Shown piece by piece: positions 1-6,147 of a stretch of 6,820 nucleotides of DNA. Made by a program: the position numbers and the translations under genes. Within the stretch, counting starts at the first letter, position 1. Each line of letters begins with the position of its first letter. The notes under the pieces were generated by a model, which worked only from the letters and a program-made list of their open reading frames with translations, made no database searches and was not told the DNA's origin. The stretch is from positions 1 through 6,820 of the forward strand of contig JALGWB010000118.1 of the NCBI GenBank assembly GCA_025774405.1. Reading direction: 5' to 3'. Origin of the DNA: a bacterium (lineage in GTDB: Bacteria > Arandabacterota > Arandabacteria > Arandabacterales > Arandabacteraceae).

Positions 1-197
1 ATGAGATGTTTGAGCGCCATGTCAAGGCGGCTACCCCTTACGAAAGGCAGGTTCAGGCAGATATCCTCTTCAAAATCACTATCACAATGGGCAAGGGTCA
101 CCATGCGGCTGTAGTTGCCGAGCTTGTTATGATACTGGACAAATGTGGACGCAGTGCCAACCCAATTCTGATCGCAAAGATGCAATATCCTCAGCAT
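1..197 (-). CDS. Glycosyltransferase, GT-B type (GT4/GT1-like), N-terminal fragment cut by the window edge
   Basis: The minus strand is open from an ATG at 197 to the window edge, 65 codons with no stop. The product begins MLRILHLCDQNWVGTAST and continues with FVQYHNKLG and YSRMVTL. This is the usual first beta strand and following helix of a GT-B glycosyltransferase: a short hydrophobic strand, a turn of the 'D-x-N-W-x-G' kind, then a helix and the 'h-SRhhT' second strand. Such enzymes transfer sugars from nucleotide donors at the cytoplasmic face of the membrane. The ATG overlaps the stop of the upstream amidohydrolase gene by one base (TGATG), and a strong purine-rich ribosome site lies just before it, so the start is well supported. 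The donor site, normally in the C-terminal half, is outside the window, so the sugar specificity is unknown. The gene call is firm; the family call rests on the N-terminus only. Confidence 0.82.
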   Translation of the reverse strand, partial: MLRILHLCDQNWVGTASTFVQYHNKLGNYSRMVTLAHCDSDFEEDICLNLPFVRGSRLDMALKHL

Positions 198-937
198 CAA
201 ACCTCCTCCCCAAGAAGCCGGAGTATATTCCCCCCAATTATGAGAGCCCTGTCAGTAGAGCTTATCCTCAGTGCGTCAACCAGCCCAAGATAAACCCTGG
301 GGTGTCCAAGAGGATAATCACTACCAAAGATAACATGACTTGCTCCGAGCCTATCCACCGCTTCCTGAACAGCCCAGTACTCACGCACCCCTTCTATGCC
401 TAAATAAACATTGTCGAGTTGCCCTTTTTCTATGCCACCAATTGTAGCCATCTCCAGCTCTGGGGTATCGCCTCCCATGTGTGAGAGAATAAACACAACC
501 TGGCGATACAATCCAGCGACTTCAAGCGCATATGCATAGCTGCTCATCTCCTGCCACCTTCCGCAGTGGACCATGACCGGAAGGTTGTGAGCTGCTGCAA
601 ACTCCAGTACCGGCTTGGCCCTCACATCGGTGACCCTCACTTGATCACATGATGGATGGAGTTTGATTCCGTGTACGTCATCAAGATGCCTCTCAACAAA
701 GCTAAGATCCGATGATATAGTCGGATTGACCCATGGAAAGAACCAGTAGCGTTTTCGAGTTTGACCCTTTACAAAATCCAACACCTCATCATTCTTTCTC
801 AGGTCAGTTGATGTGAGCACTGCCCCATCGATATCACAATCCTCAAGGCAGCGTTCGATCTCTTCGAACCCCACACCTCTGCCTAGGAACTTATCCTTGC
901 TCCAATGGGTAGCATGAATATGAGCATCGATAACCAA
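197..937 (-). CDS. Metal-dependent hydrolase, amidohydrolase 2 (PF04909-like) family
   Basis: The 246-residue product is a compact TIM-barrel amidohydrolase. Visible metal and active-site positions are the H-x-H at His6/His8 (DAHIHA), Lys92 and His94 in GIKLHPS, His124 in VMVHCG, His153 in LSHMGG, and Asp207 in FGSDYP, followed by the usual NILRLLG C-terminal helix. Family members hydrolyse C-N or C-O bonds or decarboxylate small acids, usually with one divalent metal, in the cytoplasm. The start is a TTG at 937. No in-frame ATG lies just upstream, the metal-binding H-x-H sits at residues 6-8, so no later start is possible, and a GGAG ribosome site is seven bases before it. The gene begins two bases after the stop of the acyltransferase gene and overlaps the next by one base. 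The substrate is unknown; from context it may be an acylated or lactone-containing sugar or its acyl precursor, which is inference. Confidence 0.88.
   Translation of the reverse strand: MVIDAHIHATHWSKDKFLGRGVGFEEIERCLEDCDIDGAVLTSTDLRKNDEVLDFVKGQTRKRYWFFPWVNPTISSDLSFVERHLDDVHGIKLHPSCDQVRVTDVRAKPVLEFAAAHNLPVMVHCGRWQEMSSYAYALEVAGLYRQVVFILSHMGGDTPELEMATIGGIEKGQLDNVYLGIEGVREYWAVQEAVDRLGASHVIFGSDYPLGHPRVYLGLVDALRISSTDRALIIGGNILRLLGEEV
202..211 (-). promoter_or_regulatory. Ribosome binding site for the glycosyltransferase at 197
   Basis: On the minus strand GGGGAGGAGG lies four bases before the ATG at 197, inside the last codons of the amidohydrolase gene. Together with the TGATG stop/start overlap it points to translational coupling of the two genes. 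Confidence 0.65.
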
Positions 938-939
938 TG

Positions 940-1887
940 TCAGTCTCCAAACTCCATAGAATAGTATCGTCTGGCATGGATCAATCCTGCCAGCTTCGAT
1001 TTGAAACGCAACAGTCCCCAGTTGATCTCGGCGTTCAATGAAACCGTGCCAAGGTCAAAGTAGCGATGCCCGAGCTGCCTGAGCCACACCGCCGATTCGT
1101 ACAGCAGCCTATCAGTAACCCGAAGATGCCGATAAGCCGGATCATCGCAAATGTAGAAGGCTAAAGCTGCCATGGCATTGCAGCGGAAGATGAGACAACC
1201 GCCAACGGTTTGATCCTCGAGCAAGGCTTCCTGAAGCACTATTTCGTCGGGGAAAAGGTGCATCAGGCGCTCTATCTCATCAAGGCTATGGGTTGGCCCT
1301 GTATGCTTGGCAGCAAGGCTACACCTGAGGATCTCGTAAAAGCCATGCACATCCTGCGCTCTTCTTACCGATATGCCCGAGCTCTGTGACCTCCTGAGAT
1401 TGCGCTGGAGAGCAGGTTTCAGATCAGATCTTTCAAGCGCACTCAGATCTACAACACACGTAGCGTCCATCGAGACCATGCGATAACCAATTGACTTCAA
1501 AGCGAATTCGAGACCTTCATCCCATTGCTTCCAGTAGCAAGGTGGTGGCAAGATAAGATCCACACCTCTGAATCCGTTAGAGGATAGCCAGGAATTCACT
1601 GAAAGAACGATTTCATAGATTCTCTTAAGGTTTAGGTCTCTGAAGACAAAGCCTCCAAAAGAAGCTCCGACAGGCGATCTGAAGCGAGCGCCATCACTTC
1701 CCCGAATCGTTCCACCAGGAACCACGCAAACAAGATCGTCGCCTTCGGCTATGGCAAGATTCACGAAATCAAAACGTCCTTTGGGATGGTAGCCAAGAAA
1801 CCTAAGGCTATGGAAGATGGTCCCATTTATGCTACTTGTGACAAAGTCATCCCATATGCTGCTGGTGTCTAACTTTAGAACTTTCAT
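940..1887 (-). CDS. GNAT/FemAB-like N-acyltransferase (Acetyltransf_6 type)
   Basis: The 315-residue soluble product resembles the FemAB/GNAT proteins found in polysaccharide clusters. The N-terminal half contains the 'HSLRFLGYHP' segment near residues 26-35 and a glycine-rich GASFGGFVF at 74-82. The C-terminal GNAT half starts around residue 155 with a basic helix (NLRRSQSSGISVRRA, 163-177), then KHTGPTH (194-200), the acyl-CoA-side strand VGGCLIF (228-234), and the characteristic YFDLGTVSLN...INWGLLRFKSKLAG from 276 to 301. The ending F-K-S-K-h-G is typical of this family. Members transfer acyl groups from acyl-CoA, or amino acids from aminoacyl-tRNA, to an amine. Lying directly after a sugar aminotransferase gene, it probably acylates the new amino group; this is inference, and the donor cannot be read from the sequence. 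The ATG at 1887 follows the aminotransferase stop by 11 bases; its ribosome site is weak, suggesting dependence on upstream translation. Confidence 0.82.
   Translation of the reverse strand: MKVLKLDTSSIWDDFVTSSINGTIFHSLRFLGYHPKGRFDFVNLAIAEGDDLVCVVPGGTIRGSDGARFRSPVGASFGGFVFRDLNLKRIYEIVLSVNSWLSSNGFRGVDLILPPPCYWKQWDEGLEFALKSIGYRMVSMDATCVVDLSALERSDLKPALQRNLRRSQSSGISVRRAQDVHGFYEILRCSLAAKHTGPTHSLDEIERLMHLFPDEIVLQEALLEDQTVGGCLIFRCNAMAALAFYICDDPAYRHLRVTDRLLYESAVWLRQLGHRYFDLGTVSLNAEINWGLLRFKSKLAGLIHARRYYSMEFGD
945..948 (-). promoter_or_regulatory. Ribosome binding site that decides the TTG start at 937
   Basis: GGAG on the minus strand, seven bases before the TTG at 937 and inside the last codons of the acyltransferase gene. 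It supports TTG initiation of the amidohydrolase. Confidence 0.65.
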
Positions 1888-1898
1888 CAGCTGTCAGA

Positions 1899-2993
1899 TC
1901 ACAACCTCGAAAGGCAATACTTTAGCCTGTCAACAACGATCCTTATCTCATCATCGGTTATGGTTGAATACATCGGCAAGGCCAGCGAGTGAAGATAAGC
2001 GGAATAGGACGTCTCAATCATCCCGCGCTTATACCCAAATCGCTCGCTATAATAGGGTTGCACATGGATGGCATATGTGCCCATCGAAACCTCCACCCCC
2101 TGCCGATACATCTCCTCTATCAACATATCACGGTCAACTTTCGGATCAAGCAGTACAACATAGGATTGATAAGTGTGATACATCCTATCAGGCTCGGCAG
2201 GTGGCCTGATCTCGACTATGCCCTCGAGAAGCTCGCCATAGTACTTGGCCGCCTGCCTTCGTCTCACGATGAGATCATCAATCTTTGTCATCTGCGCAAT
2301 CCCTAGACATGCCTCCAGTTCATTCATCCTGAAGTTGAAGCCAGGCAGCACAAAGCCTTCACCGGAAACGATTCCATGATTGCGTATCTTCCTGACATAA
2401 TCGCTCAAGGCATCGTCATCAGTGAGCACCATGCCCCCCTCACCTGTCGTGACTATCTTTCGAGGGTGGAAGCTCAACACTGAAGCCTTACCAAATGAAC
2501 CACATTTCCTCCCATTGATTGCTGCACCCAAAGCACAGGCTGCATCCTCGAAGAGGACAATGTTATGCCTCCTGCAGATATCCGAGATCTTGTCAAGTTC
2601 GGCAGGCAGGCCGAAAAGATCGACTGGCATTACAGCTCTGGTTGCGGGTCCAATCAGGGATTCAACTGCTTCGACACTGATGTTGAACGTGGCCAGATCA
2701 ATATCTGCAAGAACAGGTCTTGCCCCAGCGTTGACAACAGCATTAGCCGTAGCGGGGAAAGTGAAGTCTGGCACAATGACCTCATCGTGGCTTCCAAGAT
2801 TTAATGCCATCAAAGCGGACTGGATGGCGGAAGTGCCTGAATTGAGAGCCACTGCATGAGTCCTGCTGACGAAGTTAGCGATCATACTCTCAAAGGACTC
2901 AACATGCTTGCCCTGTACAAGAAAGCCCCCAGCCAGGATGTCTTTGATTCCGTCCAGAACACCCTCAAGCAAGGGCTTGGTAAGTCTAATCAC
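1899..2993 (-). CDS. DegT/DnrJ/EryC1/StrS-family sugar aminotransferase
   Basis: The 364-residue product is full length for this PLP-dependent family, which aminates keto sugar nucleotides, usually with glutamate as amino donor, in the cytoplasm. In order one sees the N-terminal IRLTKPLLEG and FLVQGKHVESFE, the phosphate-binding NSGTSA (51-56), EVIVPDFTFPAT (71-82), the pyridine-nitrogen Asp150 in FEDAA, the Schiff-base Lys179 in LSFHPRKIVTTGEGG, and FNFRMNELEACLG (219-231). The lysine is present, so this is an aminotransferase rather than a PLP 3-dehydratase with a His at that place. The start is a GTG at 2993, preceded by AGGAG with eight bases of spacing; it overlaps the end of the dehydratase gene by eight bases. 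This pairing mirrors ArnA/ArnB and other keto-sugar/aminotransferase pairs, but whether C3 or C4 is aminated cannot be settled here. Confidence 0.93.
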   Translation of the reverse strand: MIRLTKPLLEGVLDGIKDILAGGFLVQGKHVESFESMIANFVSRTHAVALNSGTSAIQSALMALNLGSHDEVIVPDFTFPATANAVVNAGARPVLADIDLATFNISVEAVESLIGPATRAVMPVDLFGLPAELDKISDICRRHNIVLFEDAACALGAAINGRKCGSFGKASVLSFHPRKIVTTGEGGMVLTDDDALSDYVRKIRNHGIVSGEGFVLPGFNFRMNELEACLGIAQMTKIDDLIVRRRQAAKYYGELLEGIVEIRPPAEPDRMYHTYQSYVVLLDPKVDRDMLIEEMYRQGVEVSMGTYAIHVQPYYSERFGYKRGMIETSYSAYLHSLALPMYSTITDDEIRIVVDRLKYCLSRL

Positions 2994-3945
2994 CTATCAG
3001 GCTCCTGTACCATTCAATTGTCCTGATCAGCCCCTCTTCAAGATCCACCTTGGGCCAGTATCCCAATAAGGTCTGAGCCTTCTTTATGCTCGGGATCCTC
3101 AGTTCGATATCCACATAGTCCTTATAGCCATAGACTATCTTTGAACTGGAGTCACAGAGTCGCTTTATGAGTTGCGCAAGATTGGCAACAGTTACAGTTG
3201 CCCTCGGATTTCCTATGTTGAAGACGTGTCCAATAGCTTCTTCTCTCTCGAGACAAAGCAGTGTGCCGTCCACCATGTCATCGACATAGCACCACGCTCT
3301 TATCTGATTGCCATCACCGTGGATTAGAAGATCATTGCCTTTGAGGGCATCTACCACGAAGGTATGAATCGCACCAATGCCAACCTGCTGAGGCCCATAG
3401 ACATTGAATGGTCTTATCGTGACAGTTGGCAAGCCGTGTTCCTTGTGATAGGAATACACCAGGTGTTCAGCAGCCAGCTTGGATACGGCATAGGTCCACC
3501 TGGATTCACCAACGACACCAAGGGTTGTCGCATTGTGTTCCTCAGCCATATAGACATGACTCCCGAAAACCTCGCTCGTTGAGAAATCAACAAATCTCTC
3601 AACACCGATCTTGACTGCAGCATCAAGCGCATTCAGGGTGCCTAACAGGTTGACCTTGAGCGTCAATGTAGGCATTTCCATGACGGTATCAACACCCGCT
3701 ATCGCTGCGAGGTGAACTACTATGTCGCATCCATCCATTGCTTCAAAGAGTGAAGCTCGATCAAGGACATCTCCCTTGACCAGTCGTAGATTGGGATGCG
3801 AATCAAGATCTGTGAATTTCAGGGCATTTCGATGTAAGTTATCGAAGATCACGATTTCATTGTTGTCAATAAGCCGTCTGGCCAGCTGACTTCCGATAAA
3901 ACCAGCCCCTCCTGTCATCAATATGGTCTTTCCCGTAATCGCCAT
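2986..3945 (-). CDS. NAD-dependent sugar-nucleotide dehydratase/decarboxylase/epimerase (extended SDR)
   Basis: The 319-residue product is a complete extended short-chain dehydrogenase/reductase. It has the Rossmann motif TGGAGFIGS (11-19), the NAD-specific acid Asp35 (IVIFDN), HLAAIAGV (78-85), the catalytic FSTSEVFG (121-128), Y152-x-x-x-K156 in YAVSK, RPFNVYGP (178-185), GDGNQIRAWCYVDD (210-223) and a C-terminal substrate lobe with ELRIPSIKKA (281-290). A Thr-Ser-Glu after the strand, rather than the Ser-Ser-Ala type of GalE, is what 4,6-dehydratases such as GDP-mannose dehydratase and UDP-glucuronate decarboxylases (UXS, ArnA) carry, so a 4-keto product is likelier than simple epimerisation. 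Arg283 lies where, from memory of ArnA, the decarboxylase arginine lies. The ATG at 3945 is six bases after the propeller stop, with AAGG (3955-3958) upstream. The adjacent aminotransferase would use the keto sugar. Exact substrate unresolved. Confidence 0.9.
   Translation of the reverse strand: MAITGKTILMTGGAGFIGSQLARRLIDNNEIVIFDNLHRNALKFTDLDSHPNLRLVKGDVLDRASLFEAMDGCDIVVHLAAIAGVDTVMEMPTLTLKVNLLGTLNALDAAVKIGVERFVDFSTSEVFGSHVYMAEEHNATTLGVVGESRWTYAVSKLAAEHLVYSYHKEHGLPTVTIRPFNVYGPQQVGIGAIHTFVVDALKGNDLLIHGDGNQIRAWCYVDDMVDGTLLCLEREEAIGHVFNIGNPRATVTVANLAQLIKRLCDSSSKIVYGYKDYVDIELRIPSIKKAQTLLGYWPKVDLEEGLIRTIEWYRSLIGD
3002..3006 (-). promoter_or_regulatory. Ribosome binding site for the GTG start at 2993
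   Basis: AGGAG on the minus strand with eight bases of spacing to the GTG at 2993, located inside the last codons of the dehydratase/epimerase gene. It fixes a start that overlaps the previous gene. Confidence 0.65.
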
Positions 3946-3951
3946 CTGTGC

Positions 3952-4233
3952 CTACCTTATTATCACAATTCTACCAACAAACTCGCTGCCATCCTCGGCA
4001 AACGCTCGGTAGATGTACACACCTGAAACGATGCCCTGATCCTCCATTTGCTGGCGTGACCAGTGTTCACCAGATCTGAGTCTTATCACAAGATCACCCG
4101 TCAGTGTGTAGATTGTTATGTCGGTCCCGGGCTTACACCCTCTGAAGCTCAGATAGTCTGCTTCATGTATTCTGCCCTCATGCGGGCAATTGAACTCAAA
4201 GGGATTGGGATAAGCATCGACCCAGGCTCTCGT
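3952..4233 (-). other. C-terminal type IX-like sorting / FlgD-like domain
   Basis: Residues about 635-727. The order YPNPF, a hydrophobic strand with IYTLTG, a GVYIYR strand and a final GRIVIIR matches the immunoglobulin-like type A C-terminal domains that direct cargo through the type IX secretion system, or the related FlgD-Ig domains of FCB candidate phyla. The two are hard to tell apart from one sequence. Confidence 0.72.
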
Positions 4234-6135
4234 CGTGACAACTGGCTTCGGGGGCATGAACTTGTAGATACCCCCTCCACCGGTCCCAACCCATAAAGCA
4301 CCATCGGCACCTAAGGCAACAGCCTTTATGGGAGCATCCGGAAGCGGACTGTTGTAGCTGTCATAAAAATCATAGCTTTTGGCAAAATCCTCCCATTCTG
4401 TTCCAAAACCATGAAGTGCCCACAGCCCAACATCGGAGGCAACCCATTTGGTGCCCCATTTGTCAACCTTCACATCCCAAACAGCTCCCATTGAGGTGCT
4501 AACTGCATGCCACGAGCCATCATAAGCACTCAGACCGCCTGTTGTTGCCAGCCAAACAACACCAAAGGGATCGAGCGTGATACTGTTGACACTACCCCTG
4601 ACGAACCCATCCCGACTTGACCATCTCATGCAGAAGTCATCATCCTTATCAGAACAACTCGCTCCGATATCCAGCTGGTAAACCTCACCCTCGCACAGCA
4701 TGAAATCGCCGACCATAATGCTACCGCCGGGCCCTGGTCCGATCGCAGTAACACATTGGCTACCGATGCATTCAGAAGGCTCGCCCTTCACATAGGTTAT
4801 TATCTCATCCTCGTCACACATAACTCCAAGCCCATGAAGGTACTCTCCGAAGACCACGTGACCGTCTTGATCGATATATATGTCAGAGATAACCCGGCTC
4901 GCCAGTAAACTTTGAAAGCTTGTCCACTGGCAAGTCTCAGCATCATATCGCATCAAATCACCGTTTCCGATATCCCACATCCCAATCCACACCGAGCCAT
5001 CAACAGGGCTTACCTCAACACAGTAAACATTGTTGTGCGTGATTGCTGGAGTCCTGATCTGTTCCCACTCAAACCCATCATATCGGAGAATCCCCTTGAT
5101 CGCATCTTCCGCCCCTCCACCCCTCGTCCCCGTTGCGCACCAAACCCTGTCCTCCCAATCGACGGCGATATCTTCGATGTAGTTTGTAGCCGGGCCAGAA
5201 GCCTGGTAGAACACCCAGGTTGAATCAATCAGCTGTGCCAAACCCTCCTGGGTGGCCAGCCAGGGCACGCCGTCATCGGTTAAGAAGATCGGCTGGGTAT
5301 CTAAAAGATGAAAATCAATGCCATTTTTGTTTCTCACCCAGTATGAATTCGTGAAATCGAACTTGGTTGGCCCATTGCTTGTAGCAAGCCAGATAATAGA
5401 GTCTGAAGCAGCTATCCCCCGAATCACGTCTGGCTCTATGAAGATTTTTGAGACAGTGCCAACGTCCTGACCGTCATAGGTGTATACCGAATCGGAGGCA
5501 ACCAGCCAGAAAAGATTTTTGCCGTCATAGTCGGCATCAATGATTTCCCTGCCATCAATGATACTCTCCCAGATCGCAAGATCATAGGTATACTCGAACG
5601 CACCACAGTCGGTTCCGACAATGATACGATCATCACTCAAAGCGACGCAGTTCACACCACTGCAATCCGAGCTGTACCAATCGCTCCCCGTGAAGAACTT
5701 CTTGAAGCTGCCATCCTCGAAAATTGAAATCCCACCTTTTGTGCCAACACATGTCACATTAGCATAGGTGCCAATATCAGTCACCTGATCGGAAGGCAGG
5801 TGAAGTGTGCCTGTGGAGTAATTTGTCCAGCTATCCTGGTAGAAGACACATACACCACGGCTCTCGGTACCGATCCACAACCTCCCATCCGCATCCGTGG
5901 CAATTGCCGTGATGACATTACTGGTAAGCCCTCCAACCTGCTTGACGATTTTGTCTTGAGCACCTGTCGTCAATTGCATTATGACAACACCACCAGTCGA
6001 ACCCCAGTAAACATAATCACCATCCACGCAGATCGATGTGACCACATTCGACTTAAGATGCACCTCCCATTGAGCAGCCATCACGGCTGTCGATGCAAGA
6101 AACAATATCAGTAATGTCGTTGTGATTATTCTCAT
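3952..6135 (-). CDS. Exported two-propeller (Reg_prop-type) protein with C-terminal sorting domain
   Basis: The 727-residue product starts with a signal peptide (basic MRIITTT, hydrophobic core, probable cut after A-V-M-A, residue 20). Residues 31-625 hold about fourteen repeats of roughly 36-54 residues built on the pattern 'h-x-x-I-x-h-D-x-x-G-x-h-W-h-G-T-x-x-G-h', clearest at 75-91, 320-336, 516-531 and 603-620. This is the two-component-regulator propeller signature, and the number suits two seven-bladed propellers. The end (about 635-727) has AYPNPF (641-646), ITIYTLTGDLV (673-683), SGVYIYR (704-710) and a basic C-terminus, as in type IX (type A) sorting or FlgD-like domains. No transmembrane segment, histidine kinase or DNA-binding part follows, so it is not a sensor kinase. 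It is probably surface-attached or secreted and binds a ligand, perhaps glycan. There are 17 cysteines, six of them between 440 and 502. The ATG at 6135 has AAAGGG seven bases upstream. The exact role is unknown. Confidence 0.9.
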   Translation of the reverse strand: MRIITTTLLILFLASTAVMAAQWEVHLKSNVVTSICVDGDYVYWGSTGGVVIMQLTTGAQDKIVKQVGGLTSNVITAIATDADGRLWIGTESRGVCVFYQDSWTNYSTGTLHLPSDQVTDIGTYANVTCVGTKGGISIFEDGSFKKFFTGSDWYSSDCSGVNCVALSDDRIIVGTDCGAFEYTYDLAIWESIIDGREIIDADYDGKNLFWLVASDSVYTYDGQDVGTVSKIFIEPDVIRGIAASDSIIWLATSNGPTKFDFTNSYWVRNKNGIDFHLLDTQPIFLTDDGVPWLATQEGLAQLIDSTWVFYQASGPATNYIEDIAVDWEDRVWCATGTRGGGAEDAIKGILRYDGFEWEQIRTPAITHNNVYCVEVSPVDGSVWIGMWDIGNGDLMRYDAETCQWTSFQSLLASRVISDIYIDQDGHVVFGEYLHGLGVMCDEDEIITYVKGEPSECIGSQCVTAIGPGPGGSIMVGDFMLCEGEVYQLDIGASCSDKDDDFCMRWSSRDGFVRGSVNSITLDPFGVVWLATTGGLSAYDGSWHAVSTSMGAVWDVKVDKWGTKWVASDVGLWALHGFGTEWEDFAKSYDFYDSYNSPLPDAPIKAVALGADGALWVGTGGGGIYKFMPPKPVVTTRAWVDAYPNPFEFNCPHEGRIHEADYLSFRGCKPGTDITIYTLTGDLVIRLRSGEHWSRQQMEDQGIVSGVYIYRAFAEDGSEFVGRIVIIR
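4261..6039 (-). repeat. About fourteen Reg_prop-like beta-propeller repeats (protein level)
   Basis: Repeat units begin near residues 33, 75, 118, 161, 199, 238, 280, 320, 370, 415, 462, 516, 552 and 603. Each ends in a strand such as WIGT, WLAT, IVGT, WVGT or a decayed version. Those at 199, 280 and 462 are the most divergent and their edges are uncertain. Units are diverged at DNA level, so this is an old tandem protein repeat rather than a recent DNA duplication. Confidence 0.7.
6076..6135 (-). other. Signal peptide of the propeller protein
   Basis: Residues 1-20: a short N-region with one Arg, a hydrophobic core (LLILFLAS), and a small-residue end A-V-M-A before AQWE. This fits Sec-dependent export and signal peptidase I cleavage; there is no lipobox cysteine after the cut, so it is not a lipoprotein. 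Confidence 0.8.
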
Positions 6136-6147
6136 ATTGCTACCCTT

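Noticed and set aside
6..403. Two overlapping plus-strand open frames (95 and 86 codons)
   Set aside because: They lie opposite the glycosyltransferase start and the amidohydrolase C-terminus, both of which have clear family motifs and ribosome sites.
1817..2306. Plus-strand open frames of 130 and 105 codons
   Set aside because: They are antisense to the aminotransferase and acyltransferase genes, with no family signature or ribosome site.
2422..2859. A 145-codon open frame on the plus strand
   Set aside because: It lies wholly opposite the conserved aminotransferase gene, starts with GTG without a ribosome site, and its product looks like no known protein. It is a shadow.
5010..5963. Short same-strand open frames inside the propeller gene (near 5010-5228, 5436-5636, 5781-5963), possible signs of a frameshift
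   Set aside because: The main frame is unbroken over 727 codons and keeps the repeat pattern throughout; the others have low-complexity, Ser/Arg-rich products.
3952..6135. Hybrid two-component sensor kinase
   Set aside because: The propeller repeats suggest it, but no transmembrane segment, histidine kinase, receiver or DNA-binding domain follows; the protein ends in a sorting-type domain.
6136..6147. Possible promoter or terminator between the sugar-transferase and propeller genes
   Set aside because: The gap is only 12 bases and is taken up by the ribosome site; no -10/-35 pair or hairpin is visible.
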